This document shows, in pieces, positions 39,584-50,004 of a DNA stretch of 54,754 nt (positions are counted from its first letter, which is position 1; each line of letters opens with the position of its first letter). Position numbers and translations under genes: made by a program. Location: assembly GCA_937982505.1 (NCBI GenBank), contig CALJLV010000077.1, forward strand, positions 1 through 54,754. The letters run 5' to 3'. The notes below the pieces were generated by a model. That model saw only the letters and a list, made by a program, of their open reading frames with translations, was not told the DNA's origin and did no database searches. This stretch comes from an uncultured Desulfobacteraceae bacterium (GTDB lineage Bacteria > Desulfobacterota > Desulfobacteria > Desulfobacterales > UBA2174).

Positions 39584-40543
39584 ATGCGCCCGAACAGCCC
39601 GCCGTGCTCCCAGTGTGGATTTCAGAACCCGCCCGGCACCGAGAATTGTGCGGGCTGCGGAGGGCGCATCCTCCCGGATCCGGACCCGCCATCGTCGGCC
39701 TTGAGCGCCGCGATCCCCTCGGATACGCGGGCCCCGGAGTTTGTCTGCCCCAAATGCGGTCATCCCAGTGATCTGACCACCCCGGACTGCTTGAAGTGCG
39801 GGGTGATTTTCACCAAGTGGTTCGAGGGGATCGAAGACCTGTCGGCCCAGGAAACCGGCCAGCTCGTCCGTCTGCGTGAAATTCAGGCCCGGCGGGAGCG
39901 CAGCGCCCAGGCCGAACGCCAGCGCCTGGAAGCCGAACGCCAGGCCGAGCTCGAACACCAGCGCGAGGTACTCAAACGGCGCATGGCCCAGGCAGAGGCC
40001 CAGCGCCGAGTCAGGGAAGAGGCCCGCCGCAGGGCGCAAGCCGAAGATCGACAGCGCGCCGCGCAGTCCCAGCAGCAAGAGGCCGAGGATGCGGCGCGCC
40101 GGCAAGCCGAGCCGGCCGAGCGCTTTAAAAAAGAAGACCAAGCGGGTCTGCAGAGCCCGCAGCCTGCCCCGCATCCGGCACCGGCCCAGCCCGAAGACGA
40201 AAGCCGCCAGAAGGCGGACGCCGTCAGACCGGAAAAAGCCTTCAGCATGCAGCAGATCCTCAAGGCCCTGCGCCCCAGGGGGCGCCTGAGCGACCTGCTG
40301 CGCCGCTACGAGGGCCGCCAGGTGGCGCTGCAGCACGGACCGGACCATCCGGCCAGGCCGGTCACCCTGCTCAGGGCTCTGGAAGATCACCTGGTCCTTT
40401 GCGCCGAAGACCCTTCGCGGATGATCCATCTGCCCCTGCATCGCATCGACCACCTCCAGGAACGCCTGGAAGACGCGAACGACAGCGCCGAGAAGGGCGA
40501 CGGCCCGCCGGCCCTGGTCATCGTCCTCCTGGGCGCGGGCTGA
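39584..40543 (+). CDS. Zinc-ribbon/coiled-coil protein of unknown function
   Basis: A 319-aa protein in three parts. Residues 8-26 (CSQCG/CAGCG) and 55-73 (CPKCG/CLKCG) are two zinc ribbons. Residues about 90-185 are a charged Glu/Arg/Gln/Ala coiled coil. Residues 218-319 form a compact domain (QILKALRPRGRLSDLLRRYE ... ALEDHLVLC ... IHLPLHRIDHLQERLED) that I do not recognise, with a hydrophobic end ALVIVLLGAG. AAGGAGA precedes the ATG. It is third in the SPFH/zinc-ribbon trio and 18 bp before sbcB. A scaffolding or sensing role is only a guess. Confidence 0.82.
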   Translation: MRPNSPPCSQCGFQNPPGTENCAGCGGRILPDPDPPSSALSAAIPSDTRAPEFVCPKCGHPSDLTTPDCLKCGVIFTKWFEGIEDLSAQETGQLVRLREIQARRERSAQAERQRLEAERQAELEHQREVLKRRMAQAEAQRRVREEARRRAQAEDRQRAAQSQQQEAEDAARRQAEPAERFKKEDQAGLQSPQPAPHPAPAQPEDESRQKADAVRPEKAFSMQQILKALRPRGRLSDLLRRYEGRQVALQHGPDHPARPVTLLRALEDHLVLCAEDPSRMIHLPLHRIDHLQERLEDANDSAEKGDGPPALVIVLLGAG

Positions 40544-40561
40544 AGCGGCCGGCGGTTCGAC

Positions 40562-42010
40562 ATGCAGACCTACCTCTTCTACGATCTGGAAACCACCGGG
40601 CTCGACCGGGCCTTCGACCAGCCCCTGCAGTTCGCCGCCATCCGCACCGACCCGCAGCTAGCGGAGCTGGAGCGCTACGACCTGGCCGTGCGCCTGCGCC
40701 CGGACGTCGTTCCGGCGCCCGAAGCGGTACTGACCCACCGCCTCGGGCCTCCCGCCATGGTTCAGGGACGCAGCGAATACGATGCCGTCGGGCAGATCCA
40801 TGCCCTCTTGAACCGCCCGGGCACCATCAGCATCGGCTACAACTCGCTGGGTTTCGACGACGAATGCCTGCGCTTCGCCTTTTACCGCAATCTGTTGGCG
40901 CCCTACACCCATCAGTTCAGAAACGGCTGCGGGCGCATGGACCTGCTGGTCTTTGCCGCCGTGTGGCGCCTGTTCAAGCCCGGCGCACTCCAATGGCCCC
41001 AGCGCGAAGGCCGGCCCTCCCTGCGCCTGGAGGATCTCAACCGCCTCAACCGCCTCGGCCAGGGCCGCGCCCACACGGCCCTGGCCGACGTGGAGGCCCT
41101 GCTGGGACTGGCCCGGCGCCTGCGGGTCGACACCGAAATCTGGGACTACCTGAGCCGGCGCTTCGACAAGGCCGAGGATCGGGAACAGGTCCGCCGGATC
41201 CCCGTTGTTCTGACCCATGACCAGACGGACTGCCGTCTGGCCCTGCTGGTCTCCAGTGAATTCGGGGCCTCGGCCGACCACATGGCTCCGGCCCTGAGCC
41301 TGGGCCCCTCGAAACCGTACGCCAACCAGCGTCTCTGGCTGCGCCTGGACCACCCGGACCTGGAGCGAGCCGCCCCCGAAGACGTGGAGCACACCAGCCG
41401 CGTGGTGCGCAAGAAGTACGGGGAGCCTCCTCTGGTGCTGCCCCCCCTGGAGCGCTACTGGCAACGGCTGGAACCGGCGCGGCGCGACCTGGCCCGGACC
41501 AACCTGGAACGTCTGGGCCGCGACCGCCGTCTGCTCGAAGCCCTCATCGCCCACCATCGCGCCTGGCAATACCCGGACGTGCCCCGGGTAGATGCCGACG
41601 CCGCCCTCTATCGTGAAGGATTCTGGAGCGATGCGGACCAGCGCCGCTTCGAGCGCTTCCACCGCACAGGCCCGGTGGAGGGGATCGCCCAGATCGCCGC
41701 CTTCGAGGCCTCATCGGCCCGCACCCTGGCACGGCGCGTCGTGTTTCGCAATTTTCCCGCCCCCCATGCCCCGGAGGTGGAGCACGCCTGGCAGCAATAC
41801 GCCCGGCGCATCGATCCGCCCCGCGACGACCTGGCGCCGGTGGACCACCGCGGCCGCCCCCGGCGCACGCCGGCCTCGGCCCGCGGCCGTATCCGTTCCC
41901 TGCTGGCCGAAGCGGAGCGCTCCAGCGAGGATCGCTGCCTGCTGGAGGCCCTGGATGCCTTCATTGCCGAGCGCTTTGCAGCCCCGTCGACCCGCGGCGG
42001 ATCCGCATAA
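40562..42010 (+). CDS. sbcB: Exodeoxyribonuclease I
   Basis: DEDDh 3'-5' single-strand exonuclease of 482 aa (E. coli ExoI 475). Exonuclease I is YDLETTGLD (Asp8, Glu10), motif II GYNSLGFDDE, and motif III region GRAHTALADVEAL with the catalytic His and Asp. Conserved ExoI runs are PLQFAAIRTDP and FYRNLLAPY. The SH3-like and C-terminal helical domains follow (about 205-475). It processes 3' overhangs in recombination and mismatch repair. No good SD is seen before the ATG at 40562, 18 bp after the preceding gene, so it may depend on translational coupling. The stop is 22 bp before the next start. Confidence 0.93.
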   Translation: MQTYLFYDLETTGLDRAFDQPLQFAAIRTDPQLAELERYDLAVRLRPDVVPAPEAVLTHRLGPPAMVQGRSEYDAVGQIHALLNRPGTISIGYNSLGFDDECLRFAFYRNLLAPYTHQFRNGCGRMDLLVFAAVWRLFKPGALQWPQREGRPSLRLEDLNRLNRLGQGRAHTALADVEALLGLARRLRVDTEIWDYLSRRFDKAEDREQVRRIPVVLTHDQTDCRLALLVSSEFGASADHMAPALSLGPSKPYANQRLWLRLDHPDLERAAPEDVEHTSRVVRKKYGEPPLVLPPLERYWQRLEPARRDLARTNLERLGRDRRLLEALIAHHRAWQYPDVPRVDADAALYREGFWSDADQRRFERFHRTGPVEGIAQIAAFEASSARTLARRVVFRNFPAPHAPEVEHAWQQYARRIDPPRDDLAPVDHRGRPRRTPASARGRIRSLLAEAERSSEDRCLLEALDAFIAERFAAPSTRGGSA

Positions 42011-42032
42011 AGCGCGGGAGATCTTTTCCGTC

Positions 42033-43172
42033 ATGACCGACTTCGATTTCGACAGAATCCTCGACCGGCGCGCCAGCGACAGCCTCAAGTGGAGCCGCTA
42101 CGCCGATCCCCGGGTCCTGCCCCTGTGGGTGGCAGACATGGACTTTGCGGCGCCGCCGGCCGTCACGGCGGCCCTGGGCGAACGCTGCCGGCACTCCGTC
42201 TTCGGCTATACGGTGGCCTCCGACGCCCTGGCCGAAGCGGTCTGCCGGCATCTGGAAGTGCATTACCGCTGGCGCATCGAGCCGGCCTGGCTGGTCTGGC
42301 TGCCCGGCCTGGTCAGTGGCCTCAACCTGGCCTGCCGCATGGTCGGCCGTCCGGGAGACGCGGTACTCACCGCCGTGCCGGTCTATCCGCCGTTTCTCAG
42401 CGCCCCTGGCCACTGGGGTCTGAAGCTGCAGACCGTGCCCCTGGTCCGGCGGGAAAATTGTTGGCATCTCGATCTGGAGCGGATGGAGGCGGCCATCGAG
42501 GCCCGCACCCGGCTCCTGCTCCTGTGCAGCCCCCACAATCCGGTGGGCCGGGCTTTCACCACAGAAGAACTCACGGCCCTGGCCGACATGGCCCGGCGCC
42601 ACGACCTGATCATCTGTTCGGACGAGATCCACTGCGATCTGATCCTGGAGCCGGGGCGTTGCCATGCGCCCATCGCCACTTTGGACGCCCAGACCGCCGC
42701 GCGCACCATCACGTTGATGGCGCCCAGCAAGACCTACAACATTCCGGGCCTGGGATGCGCCTTTGCCGTGATCGGCGACGCGGAGTTGCGCCGCCGTTTC
42801 CGCCGGGCCATGGCCGGAATCGTGCCCGACGTGAACCTGTTCGGCTACACCGGCGCCCTGGCGGCCCTGACCGGGGGGGAAGACTGGCGCCAGGCGGTCA
42901 TCGCCTATCTGCGGGTCAACCGGGATCTGGTGTGGCAGCGCATCGCCGCCATGCCCGGCCTGGAGACCACCCCGGTGGAAGCCACCTACTTGGCCTGGAT
43001 CGATGCCCGGGCCCGGGGCTGGGCGTCTCCTGCGGCCGTTTTCGAACGCGCCGGCGTCGGGCTGTCCGACGGGGCTGAATTCGGCGCGCCGGGATTTGTG
43101 CGCCTCAATTTCGGCTGCCCCCGCGCGCTGTTGGAAGAGGCCCTGAACCGCATGCAAAGGGCGCTGGCCTGA
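42033..43172 (+). CDS. MalY/PatB-type PLP aminotransferase (cystathionine beta-lyase-like)
   Basis: Fold-type I PLP enzyme (379 aa). Marks: LPLWVADMDFAAPPAV at the N-terminus (diagnostic of MalY/PatB), VFGYTVASDAL, CSPHNPVGRAFT, CSDEIHCDLIL and the PLP Lys in APSKTYNIPGL. The final Arg-containing run is GFVRLNFGCPR. Members of this group cleave C-S bonds of cystathionine or cysteine, releasing ammonia and pyruvate plus homocysteine or sulfide; some act only as aminotransferases. The ATG at 42033 is supported by homology; GGGAGA lies somewhat far upstream. Neighbours (ExoI and the XRE-cupin regulator) do not narrow the substrate. Confidence 0.92.
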   Translation: MTDFDFDRILDRRASDSLKWSRYADPRVLPLWVADMDFAAPPAVTAALGERCRHSVFGYTVASDALAEAVCRHLEVHYRWRIEPAWLVWLPGLVSGLNLACRMVGRPGDAVLTAVPVYPPFLSAPGHWGLKLQTVPLVRRENCWHLDLERMEAAIEARTRLLLLCSPHNPVGRAFTTEELTALADMARRHDLIICSDEIHCDLILEPGRCHAPIATLDAQTAARTITLMAPSKTYNIPGLGCAFAVIGDAELRRRFRRAMAGIVPDVNLFGYTGALAALTGGEDWRQAVIAYLRVNRDLVWQRIAAMPGLETTPVEATYLAWIDARARGWASPAAVFERAGVGLSDGAEFGAPGFVRLNFGCPRALLEEALNRMQRALA

Positions 43173-43208
43173 GATCCACCTTCTGAGCCTCGGACAAGGG
43201 AGCCTGCC

Positions 43209-44513
43209 ATGACCCAATCCAAAATCACGCTCACCAGCGGCATCGCCGACCTGGACCGCCTCCTGGGCGGCGGGATCCTGGTGGGCGACAACGTCATCTG
43301 GTACGACGACGCGGGCAGCCTGGCGCCAGTCTTCTGCCTCAACTTCGTGCGCTTCTCCCTGGACCAGAACAGACCGGTCATCTACGTGAACTTCGATCAT
43401 TCCATCTCCCATCTGATCGACGTGCTCGGTTCCCTGGCCGAAAGCCCCCATCTGACGGTCCTGGACGCCTTTACCCAGGGCAAGGGGGAAGGGGCCGAAA
43501 TCTTTCTCAAGTTTTACCAGGAAAAAGGTTCCCGCCCTGCGGCCCGGGTGCTGCGCCTTGAAAATCCCAGGGACATCGACGCCTTTGCCGCGGCCCTGTA
43601 CCAGGTCCACCGGGATCTGTCGGGCCACGTGGGACTGGTCTTCGACAGCCTGACCGGCATGCAGGGCCTGTGGGGCGGGGAGGAAACGATTCTGCAGTTC
43701 TATTCGCGCGCCTGTCCCCGGCTCTACGAGTTGAACACCATCGCCTACTGGATCGTCGAAAAAGGCGCCCACAGCCAGCGGCTGAGGTCCCATCTGAACC
43801 AGATCACCCAGGTGGCGGTGGAGCTCTCGGTACGCCGCGGCAAAACCGCCCTGACCCTGGTCAAGGCGGCGCGGCACGACAGCCAGCGCCTCAACACCCC
43901 CCTGGCCTACCGGTCCCGGGGCCTGGAAGTGATCATCGATGCCGACAGCCACACCCCGGGGGCCATCGATCTGGGCAGCCGCATCCGGATCCTGCGCACC
44001 CGGCGCGGGCTTTCCCAGACCGAACTGGCGCGCAGCGTGGGGGTGACGCCCTCGACCATCAGCCAGGTGGAGCACAACCAGATCTATCCGTCCCTGCCTG
44101 CGCTCTACAAGATCAGCGAGATCCTCGGCGTGGAGATGGGAGCCCTGTTTGAAAGGGCCGCGGAACAGCGCCTCCCGGTGGTTTTCGCCGCCAGCCAGGC
44201 CAGGGTCGTCAGCCCGACGCCGGCCTGGCGCGGTGCGGCGCTGCTCCGGCGCCTGCTGCCGGACGACTTCGAAACGGGGGCGGAATTCTTCCTGGTGGAG
44301 ATTTCACCCGGGGCCCGGGTGGGGGAGCATTTTCTCGTCCACAAGGGCCAGGAGGCTGGCTATCTGGAAAGCGGGGAGCTGATCCTGCGCCTGGACGGCG
44401 GAACCCAATCGATTCATGGCGGGGACCTTGTCTACCTGAAGCGCGAAACTCCCGCCGGATGGGAAAATCCGGGTTCCCAGCCAGCCCGCCTGCTCTGGGT
44501 CGTGATCCGCTGA
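43209..44513 (+). CDS. KaiC-like (P-loop-less) / XRE / cupin fusion regulator
   Basis: Three domains in 434 aa. Residues 1-245 follow the RecA/KaiC layout: the opening GIADLDRLLGGGI, then a strand VIYVNFDHS and a Walker B-like HVGLVFDSLTG (140-150). But the Walker A position (26-40, GDNVIWYDDAGSLAP) has no GKT/GKS. Residues 254-314 are an XRE helix-turn-helix (RRGLSQTELARSVGVTPSTISQVE), and 355-434 a cupin (SPGARVGEHF ... LESGELILRLDG). AAGGGAG precedes the ATG. It is probably a DNA-binding regulator that senses a small ligand via the cupin, with a non-hydrolysing RecA-fold platform. The target is unknown; the malY-like gene 36 bp upstream is the nearest candidate. Confidence 0.88.
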   Translation: MTQSKITLTSGIADLDRLLGGGILVGDNVIWYDDAGSLAPVFCLNFVRFSLDQNRPVIYVNFDHSISHLIDVLGSLAESPHLTVLDAFTQGKGEGAEIFLKFYQEKGSRPAARVLRLENPRDIDAFAAALYQVHRDLSGHVGLVFDSLTGMQGLWGGEETILQFYSRACPRLYELNTIAYWIVEKGAHSQRLRSHLNQITQVAVELSVRRGKTALTLVKAARHDSQRLNTPLAYRSRGLEVIIDADSHTPGAIDLGSRIRILRTRRGLSQTELARSVGVTPSTISQVEHNQIYPSLPALYKISEILGVEMGALFERAAEQRLPVVFAASQARVVSPTPAWRGAALLRRLLPDDFETGAEFFLVEISPGARVGEHFLVHKGQEAGYLESGELILRLDGGTQSIHGGDLVYLKRETPAGWENPGSQPARLLWVVIR

Positions 44514-44581
44514 ACAGGCGATCATCCCAGGCGCCCCGGGAGCCTTTTGCCCTCGGCCGGAATTACTGCGGTCCCTGGCCC

Positions 44582-47461
44582 TCAGGGACTCTTTCCGGGA
44601 ACGATCCGCACCTGCGCCGAACGCTGCGGCACCAGGTAGCGGGCAGCCAGAGCCGAAAGCTCCTCGGGTCGGATGTCGCCATGGTCGGCCAGGATGGTGC
44701 GGCTCCAGTCCAACTGCCGAGGGTGGCGCCAGGCACCGGCCAGCACCGTGTTGAGCCAGTACGCGTTGCTTTGCAGCAGATCCTTGATGCCGGTCAGGGT
44801 CGGCTCGCGCGAGCGCATCCAGGCATCGGCATCGATCCCCCGGCCGGCCAGGTCCGCGGCGATCCCGGACACCACCGCCACCACCGTCTCCACCTGATCC
44901 GGGGACACCTGCACAAAGGCCGAGATCAGACCATGGCCGGGGTAGGCCCGGGAGGCCCAGGAATGCACCGCGGGACTGTAGCTGGCGCCGAGCTTTTCCC
45001 GGACCTGCTCGCGCAGGCGATCCTCGAAGACCTGCGCCAGCAGGTTCAGGCGCCGGGTGCGCCGGATGTCCCACTGGTCCTCGGTGGCGAAGGCCACCAC
45101 TGCCAGGGCCTTGTCCAGGCGGGTGTCCACCTGGAGATCGAGGCGCTGGCCGTGGGGAAATCGAGGCCCGGGACGCTCTGAACACTTCGGGGCTTGCCGC
45201 CGCGGCAGGGTGCCGAAGAAACGGCCCACCAGGTCGATGCTCGCTTCGACCTCCAGGTCGCCCACCACCGAGATTTCCAGGGGCGCCTGCCCCAGGATGG
45301 GCGCGGCCCAGGCGCGCACTGTCTCCAGGTCCAGGGCCTGGAGACGCTCCAGGGGCGGCAAACCGAAGCGCGTATCCCCTCCCGCCAGAAAACGACGTCC
45401 CTCGAGCATCATCCGCCCGTCCACGCTGTGGCGCCAGTCGGCGTACTGCTGGGCCAGGCGGGCCAAAACCAGGTCGTGGTCCGCCTGGCGCCATCCCGGA
45501 TCCAGCAGCCGGTGACGCAGCAGGTCCAGAAGAAGGGCCAGCTGGCCGCGAACCGTTTCGCCCCGCCAGCGCAGGCGGTCCTCGGCCACGCTCAGACTGA
45601 CCTGGAGGTTGGCGCCGGCCAGGGCGCGCTCGAGTTCCTCGCGGGTCAGGGCCCCGAGCCCCCCGGTATTCAGCAGGCGCTCGGCCACCTCGGCCAGCCC
45701 CGGCGCCTCGGCCGGTTCGGCGGAGCGACCCGGACCGAAATCGATGCTCACCAGCACTTGGCCGGCCTTGAAATCCGTCGCCTTGAGATTCAGGCGCACC
45801 CCGTTGTCAAAGAGCACCTGAACGATTCCCAGATCGGCATGGGTCGCCCGGGCCACCTCCCGACCCGGCTCGGCCGGCGGCGGCAGATAGGGGAAGCGCA
45901 CCGCGGCCGGGGCGAAAGGGGCCGCCGTCGGTGTGGCCCGGCTGACCTGGACGACCCGGGCGACGGCTTGCTCGGCCGCTTCTGGAGCGCCGTCCAGTTC
46001 CAGGCTGCCCACCACCTTGACCAGCCAGTGATCCGCCGACCAGACCCGCCGCAGGGCCTGCTGGAGCTCGTCGGGGGTCATGGCCCGGATCACGGGAGCC
46101 AGCAGATCCCGCTCCGCCGAAGGGGCCATCATGACCCGGCCGGCGTTCAGATGGCGGATGATCTGGCGCGCCAGCTGGGGGCTCTGGCGCGTAGGGGCCT
46201 GCTCGGCCGCCCTGTCCAGCTCGGCCAGCAGCTCGCGGCCCACCCGGTCCACTTCGCTTGCGTGGAATCCCTGCTCCAGGGCCTGGCGCAGGGTCGTTTC
46301 GATCTGCGTCAGCGCCCGGGACCACTGCCCCTCGGATGTCCGGGCGCTGACCACGCCGTAGTGCAGGGTCTTGAGGAAAATCCCGGATCCGGCACCGGCG
46401 TGGGTATAAGGTGGATCGGGACGCGAGAGAATGGCCTCCAAGCGATGGTCGATAATCCGAGCGGCCATGGTTTCCGCCAGCTCACGGCGTTTACGCGCCA
46501 GGGTGTCGAGCTGTTCGGGAACCTGCCGCACCTGTTGAATTTCGACCTGCACGTGGCCCAGTTCCGGCTCCGGGTGGTAGAAGACCTTGAGGCCCTGGTG
46601 GGCCAGCCGGCCCGGCAAAGGATCGTCCGGCGCGTCCGCCCGGGCCGCCAGATCCCCGAAGCGGCTGCGGATCAGGGCTTCCATCGCTTCGGGATCGAAG
46701 TCGCCCACGGCCACCACCACCATGCGCTCCGGACGGTACCAGGCGTCGTAGAAGGCCTTGAGCAGGGGCCGATCCGCCGCCTCGATGACCTCGCGATCTC
46801 CGATGGGCAGGCGCCGGGCCACCCGCAGTCCCTGGAATTCGAATTCCAGGCCGGCCTTGAAGCTCCGGTAGGCGGGCGAATCCCGGGTGCGCATCTCGGC
46901 CAGCACCACCTGGCGCTCCCGGTCGATTTCCGCCGGCTCCAGCAGGGCCCCCCGGGCGTAGTCCCAGAGCACCAGCAGCCCTTCGTCCAGGGTTTCGGCC
47001 CGGCCGTCGGGGAGCAGGACGTGGTATACGGTTTCGTCGAATCCCGTGTGGGCGTTGACATCGGCCCCGTAGGCCATGCCGATGCGCTGGAAGTACCGGA
47101 CCAACTCTCCGGGCGGAAAATGAGTTGATCCGTTAAAGAGCATGTGTTCGATGAAATGGGCCAGGCCCTTTTGGTCCTCGGTTTCATGAAGGCTGCCGGC
47201 CTGCACGTTCAGGTGCAGACTGACACGGTCGGCCGGGGTGGCGTTGGCCATCAGGACGTAGCGCAGTCCGTTTTCCAGCCGTCCGAAAACCAGGGCCGGA
47301 TCGGGTTTCAGGTCGCTGCCGGCATGGGGCCAGGGTCCGGCTGCGGCCGCCAGGCCGACGGCCCACAGCAGGCCGACGGCCAGAGCGAGGCCCAGCCGGG
47401 CCATGAAGCGCCGGACCCCGGCGTCGGGCCGGGGGGCCGGTGATGCGATGGTACGGGGCAT
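44582..47461 (-). CDS. Large secreted M16 zinc peptidase (pitrilysin family)
   Basis: A 959-aa protease. An N-terminal signal sequence (about 20-41, ARLGLALAVGLLWAVGLAAA) is followed by an M16 domain with the inverted zinc motif HFIEH (102-106) and the downstream Glu in RERQVVLAEMR. Further M16 and M16C domains follow, about 235-420 and 505-940, giving the four-domain pitrilysin-type clam. The second half has no HxxEH, as usual for the inactive half. A role in periplasmic peptide or protein degradation is inferred. The start at 47461 has GAAGGAGG seven bases upstream; the longer frame adds 46 unsupported residues. It is divergent from the UvrD-like helicase gene. Confidence 0.93.
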   Translation of the reverse strand: MPRTIASPAPRPDAGVRRFMARLGLALAVGLLWAVGLAAAAGPWPHAGSDLKPDPALVFGRLENGLRYVLMANATPADRVSLHLNVQAGSLHETEDQKGLAHFIEHMLFNGSTHFPPGELVRYFQRIGMAYGADVNAHTGFDETVYHVLLPDGRAETLDEGLLVLWDYARGALLEPAEIDRERQVVLAEMRTRDSPAYRSFKAGLEFEFQGLRVARRLPIGDREVIEAADRPLLKAFYDAWYRPERMVVVAVGDFDPEAMEALIRSRFGDLAARADAPDDPLPGRLAHQGLKVFYHPEPELGHVQVEIQQVRQVPEQLDTLARKRRELAETMAARIIDHRLEAILSRPDPPYTHAGAGSGIFLKTLHYGVVSARTSEGQWSRALTQIETTLRQALEQGFHASEVDRVGRELLAELDRAAEQAPTRQSPQLARQIIRHLNAGRVMMAPSAERDLLAPVIRAMTPDELQQALRRVWSADHWLVKVVGSLELDGAPEAAEQAVARVVQVSRATPTAAPFAPAAVRFPYLPPPAEPGREVARATHADLGIVQVLFDNGVRLNLKATDFKAGQVLVSIDFGPGRSAEPAEAPGLAEVAERLLNTGGLGALTREELERALAGANLQVSLSVAEDRLRWRGETVRGQLALLLDLLRHRLLDPGWRQADHDLVLARLAQQYADWRHSVDGRMMLEGRRFLAGGDTRFGLPPLERLQALDLETVRAWAAPILGQAPLEISVVGDLEVEASIDLVGRFFGTLPRRQAPKCSERPGPRFPHGQRLDLQVDTRLDKALAVVAFATEDQWDIRRTRRLNLLAQVFEDRLREQVREKLGASYSPAVHSWASRAYPGHGLISAFVQVSPDQVETVVAVVSGIAADLAGRGIDADAWMRSREPTLTGIKDLLQSNAYWLNTVLAGAWRHPRQLDWSRTILADHGDIRPEELSALAARYLVPQRSAQVRIVPGKSP

Positions 47462-47719
47462 TGGCGCCCTCCTTCGGGTCTGCGGTCGGCGGTTCGCCGG
47501 CCCGTTGAGCGCCCGGAGGCGGTCCCGGGCCGGCAACGTCAGTTTTCGCAACATAATTCGCCACGCAGGACCTGGCAACGGCACGGCGGCCCGGGCCATC
47601 CAGGGGAAACACCGGCCGGATCCCGCCGTGGAAGGATCCGTACACCTCTTCCGGGAGGCTCGACGGAAGATCTAAGCTTCCGGATTTCCTGACGCTTTTG
47701 GGCAATTAAGCCTCCGCCG
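47462..47719. other. Upstream region of the M16 peptidase gene
   Basis: No gene is seen. It holds a 9-bp inverted repeat, GCCGGCCCG (47496-47504) and CGGGCCGGC (47526-47534), that would form a stem in the M16 leader about 35-70 bases before its ATG. A convincing minus-strand promoter was not found. Confidence 0.5.
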
Positions 47720-47748
47720 TTGACATTCGCCCACGGCCCGGGCAAGAT
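47720..47748 (+). promoter_or_regulatory. Candidate promoter of the UvrD-like helicase gene
   Basis: TTGACA (47720-47725), 17-nt spacer, CAAGAT (47743-47748). The start site near 47755 would leave about 60 bases before the ATG at 47816. It also shows that the in-frame codons upstream of 47755 cannot be translated from this promoter. Confidence 0.5.
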
Positions 47749-47815
47749 GGCCCGGCCGTGGCGGTTCTTGCGGGCCGCCCTGAAGCCCATCACCTGTTTG
47801 GCGGAGTTGTCGACC

Positions 47816-49783
<1,968 letters not shown>

Positions 49784-49900
49784 GCCGCCAGCCGGATTGC
49801 CGTTTTTTGGATTGCACCGGACCGCCCCCCGTGATATCCCCGGGCCACCCAAAGCCGCCGCCAAGAAGGACGCCCGCAGCGCGGCGAGCGTCCGCCCCCC

Positions 49901-49918
49901 CCCGGCTGCACAGCCGGG
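49901..49918 (+). promoter_or_regulatory. GC hairpin in the phosphate transporter leader
   Basis: CCCGGCTG (49901-49908), CA, CAGCCGGG (49911-49918), about 90 bases before the pit start. A second inverted repeat, GGACGC...GCGTCC (49868-49893), precedes it. Whether these end the helicase transcript or regulate pit is unclear; no T-run follows. Confidence 0.35.
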
Positions 49919-50004
49919 ACATGGTGTGAATCGAACCCGGCGGGCTGCAGCAGCGGCGACACACCGGGAACCCGGTTTCCCAGGGAGGACAAAGGGCGCT
50001 CCAT

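Noticed and set aside
49920..49945. T-loop-like GGTTCGATTC on the minus strand (49928-49937)
   Set aside because: The flanks do not pair into a T-stem and no acceptor or anticodon arm follows, so it is neither a tRNA nor a convincing tRNA fragment or att site.
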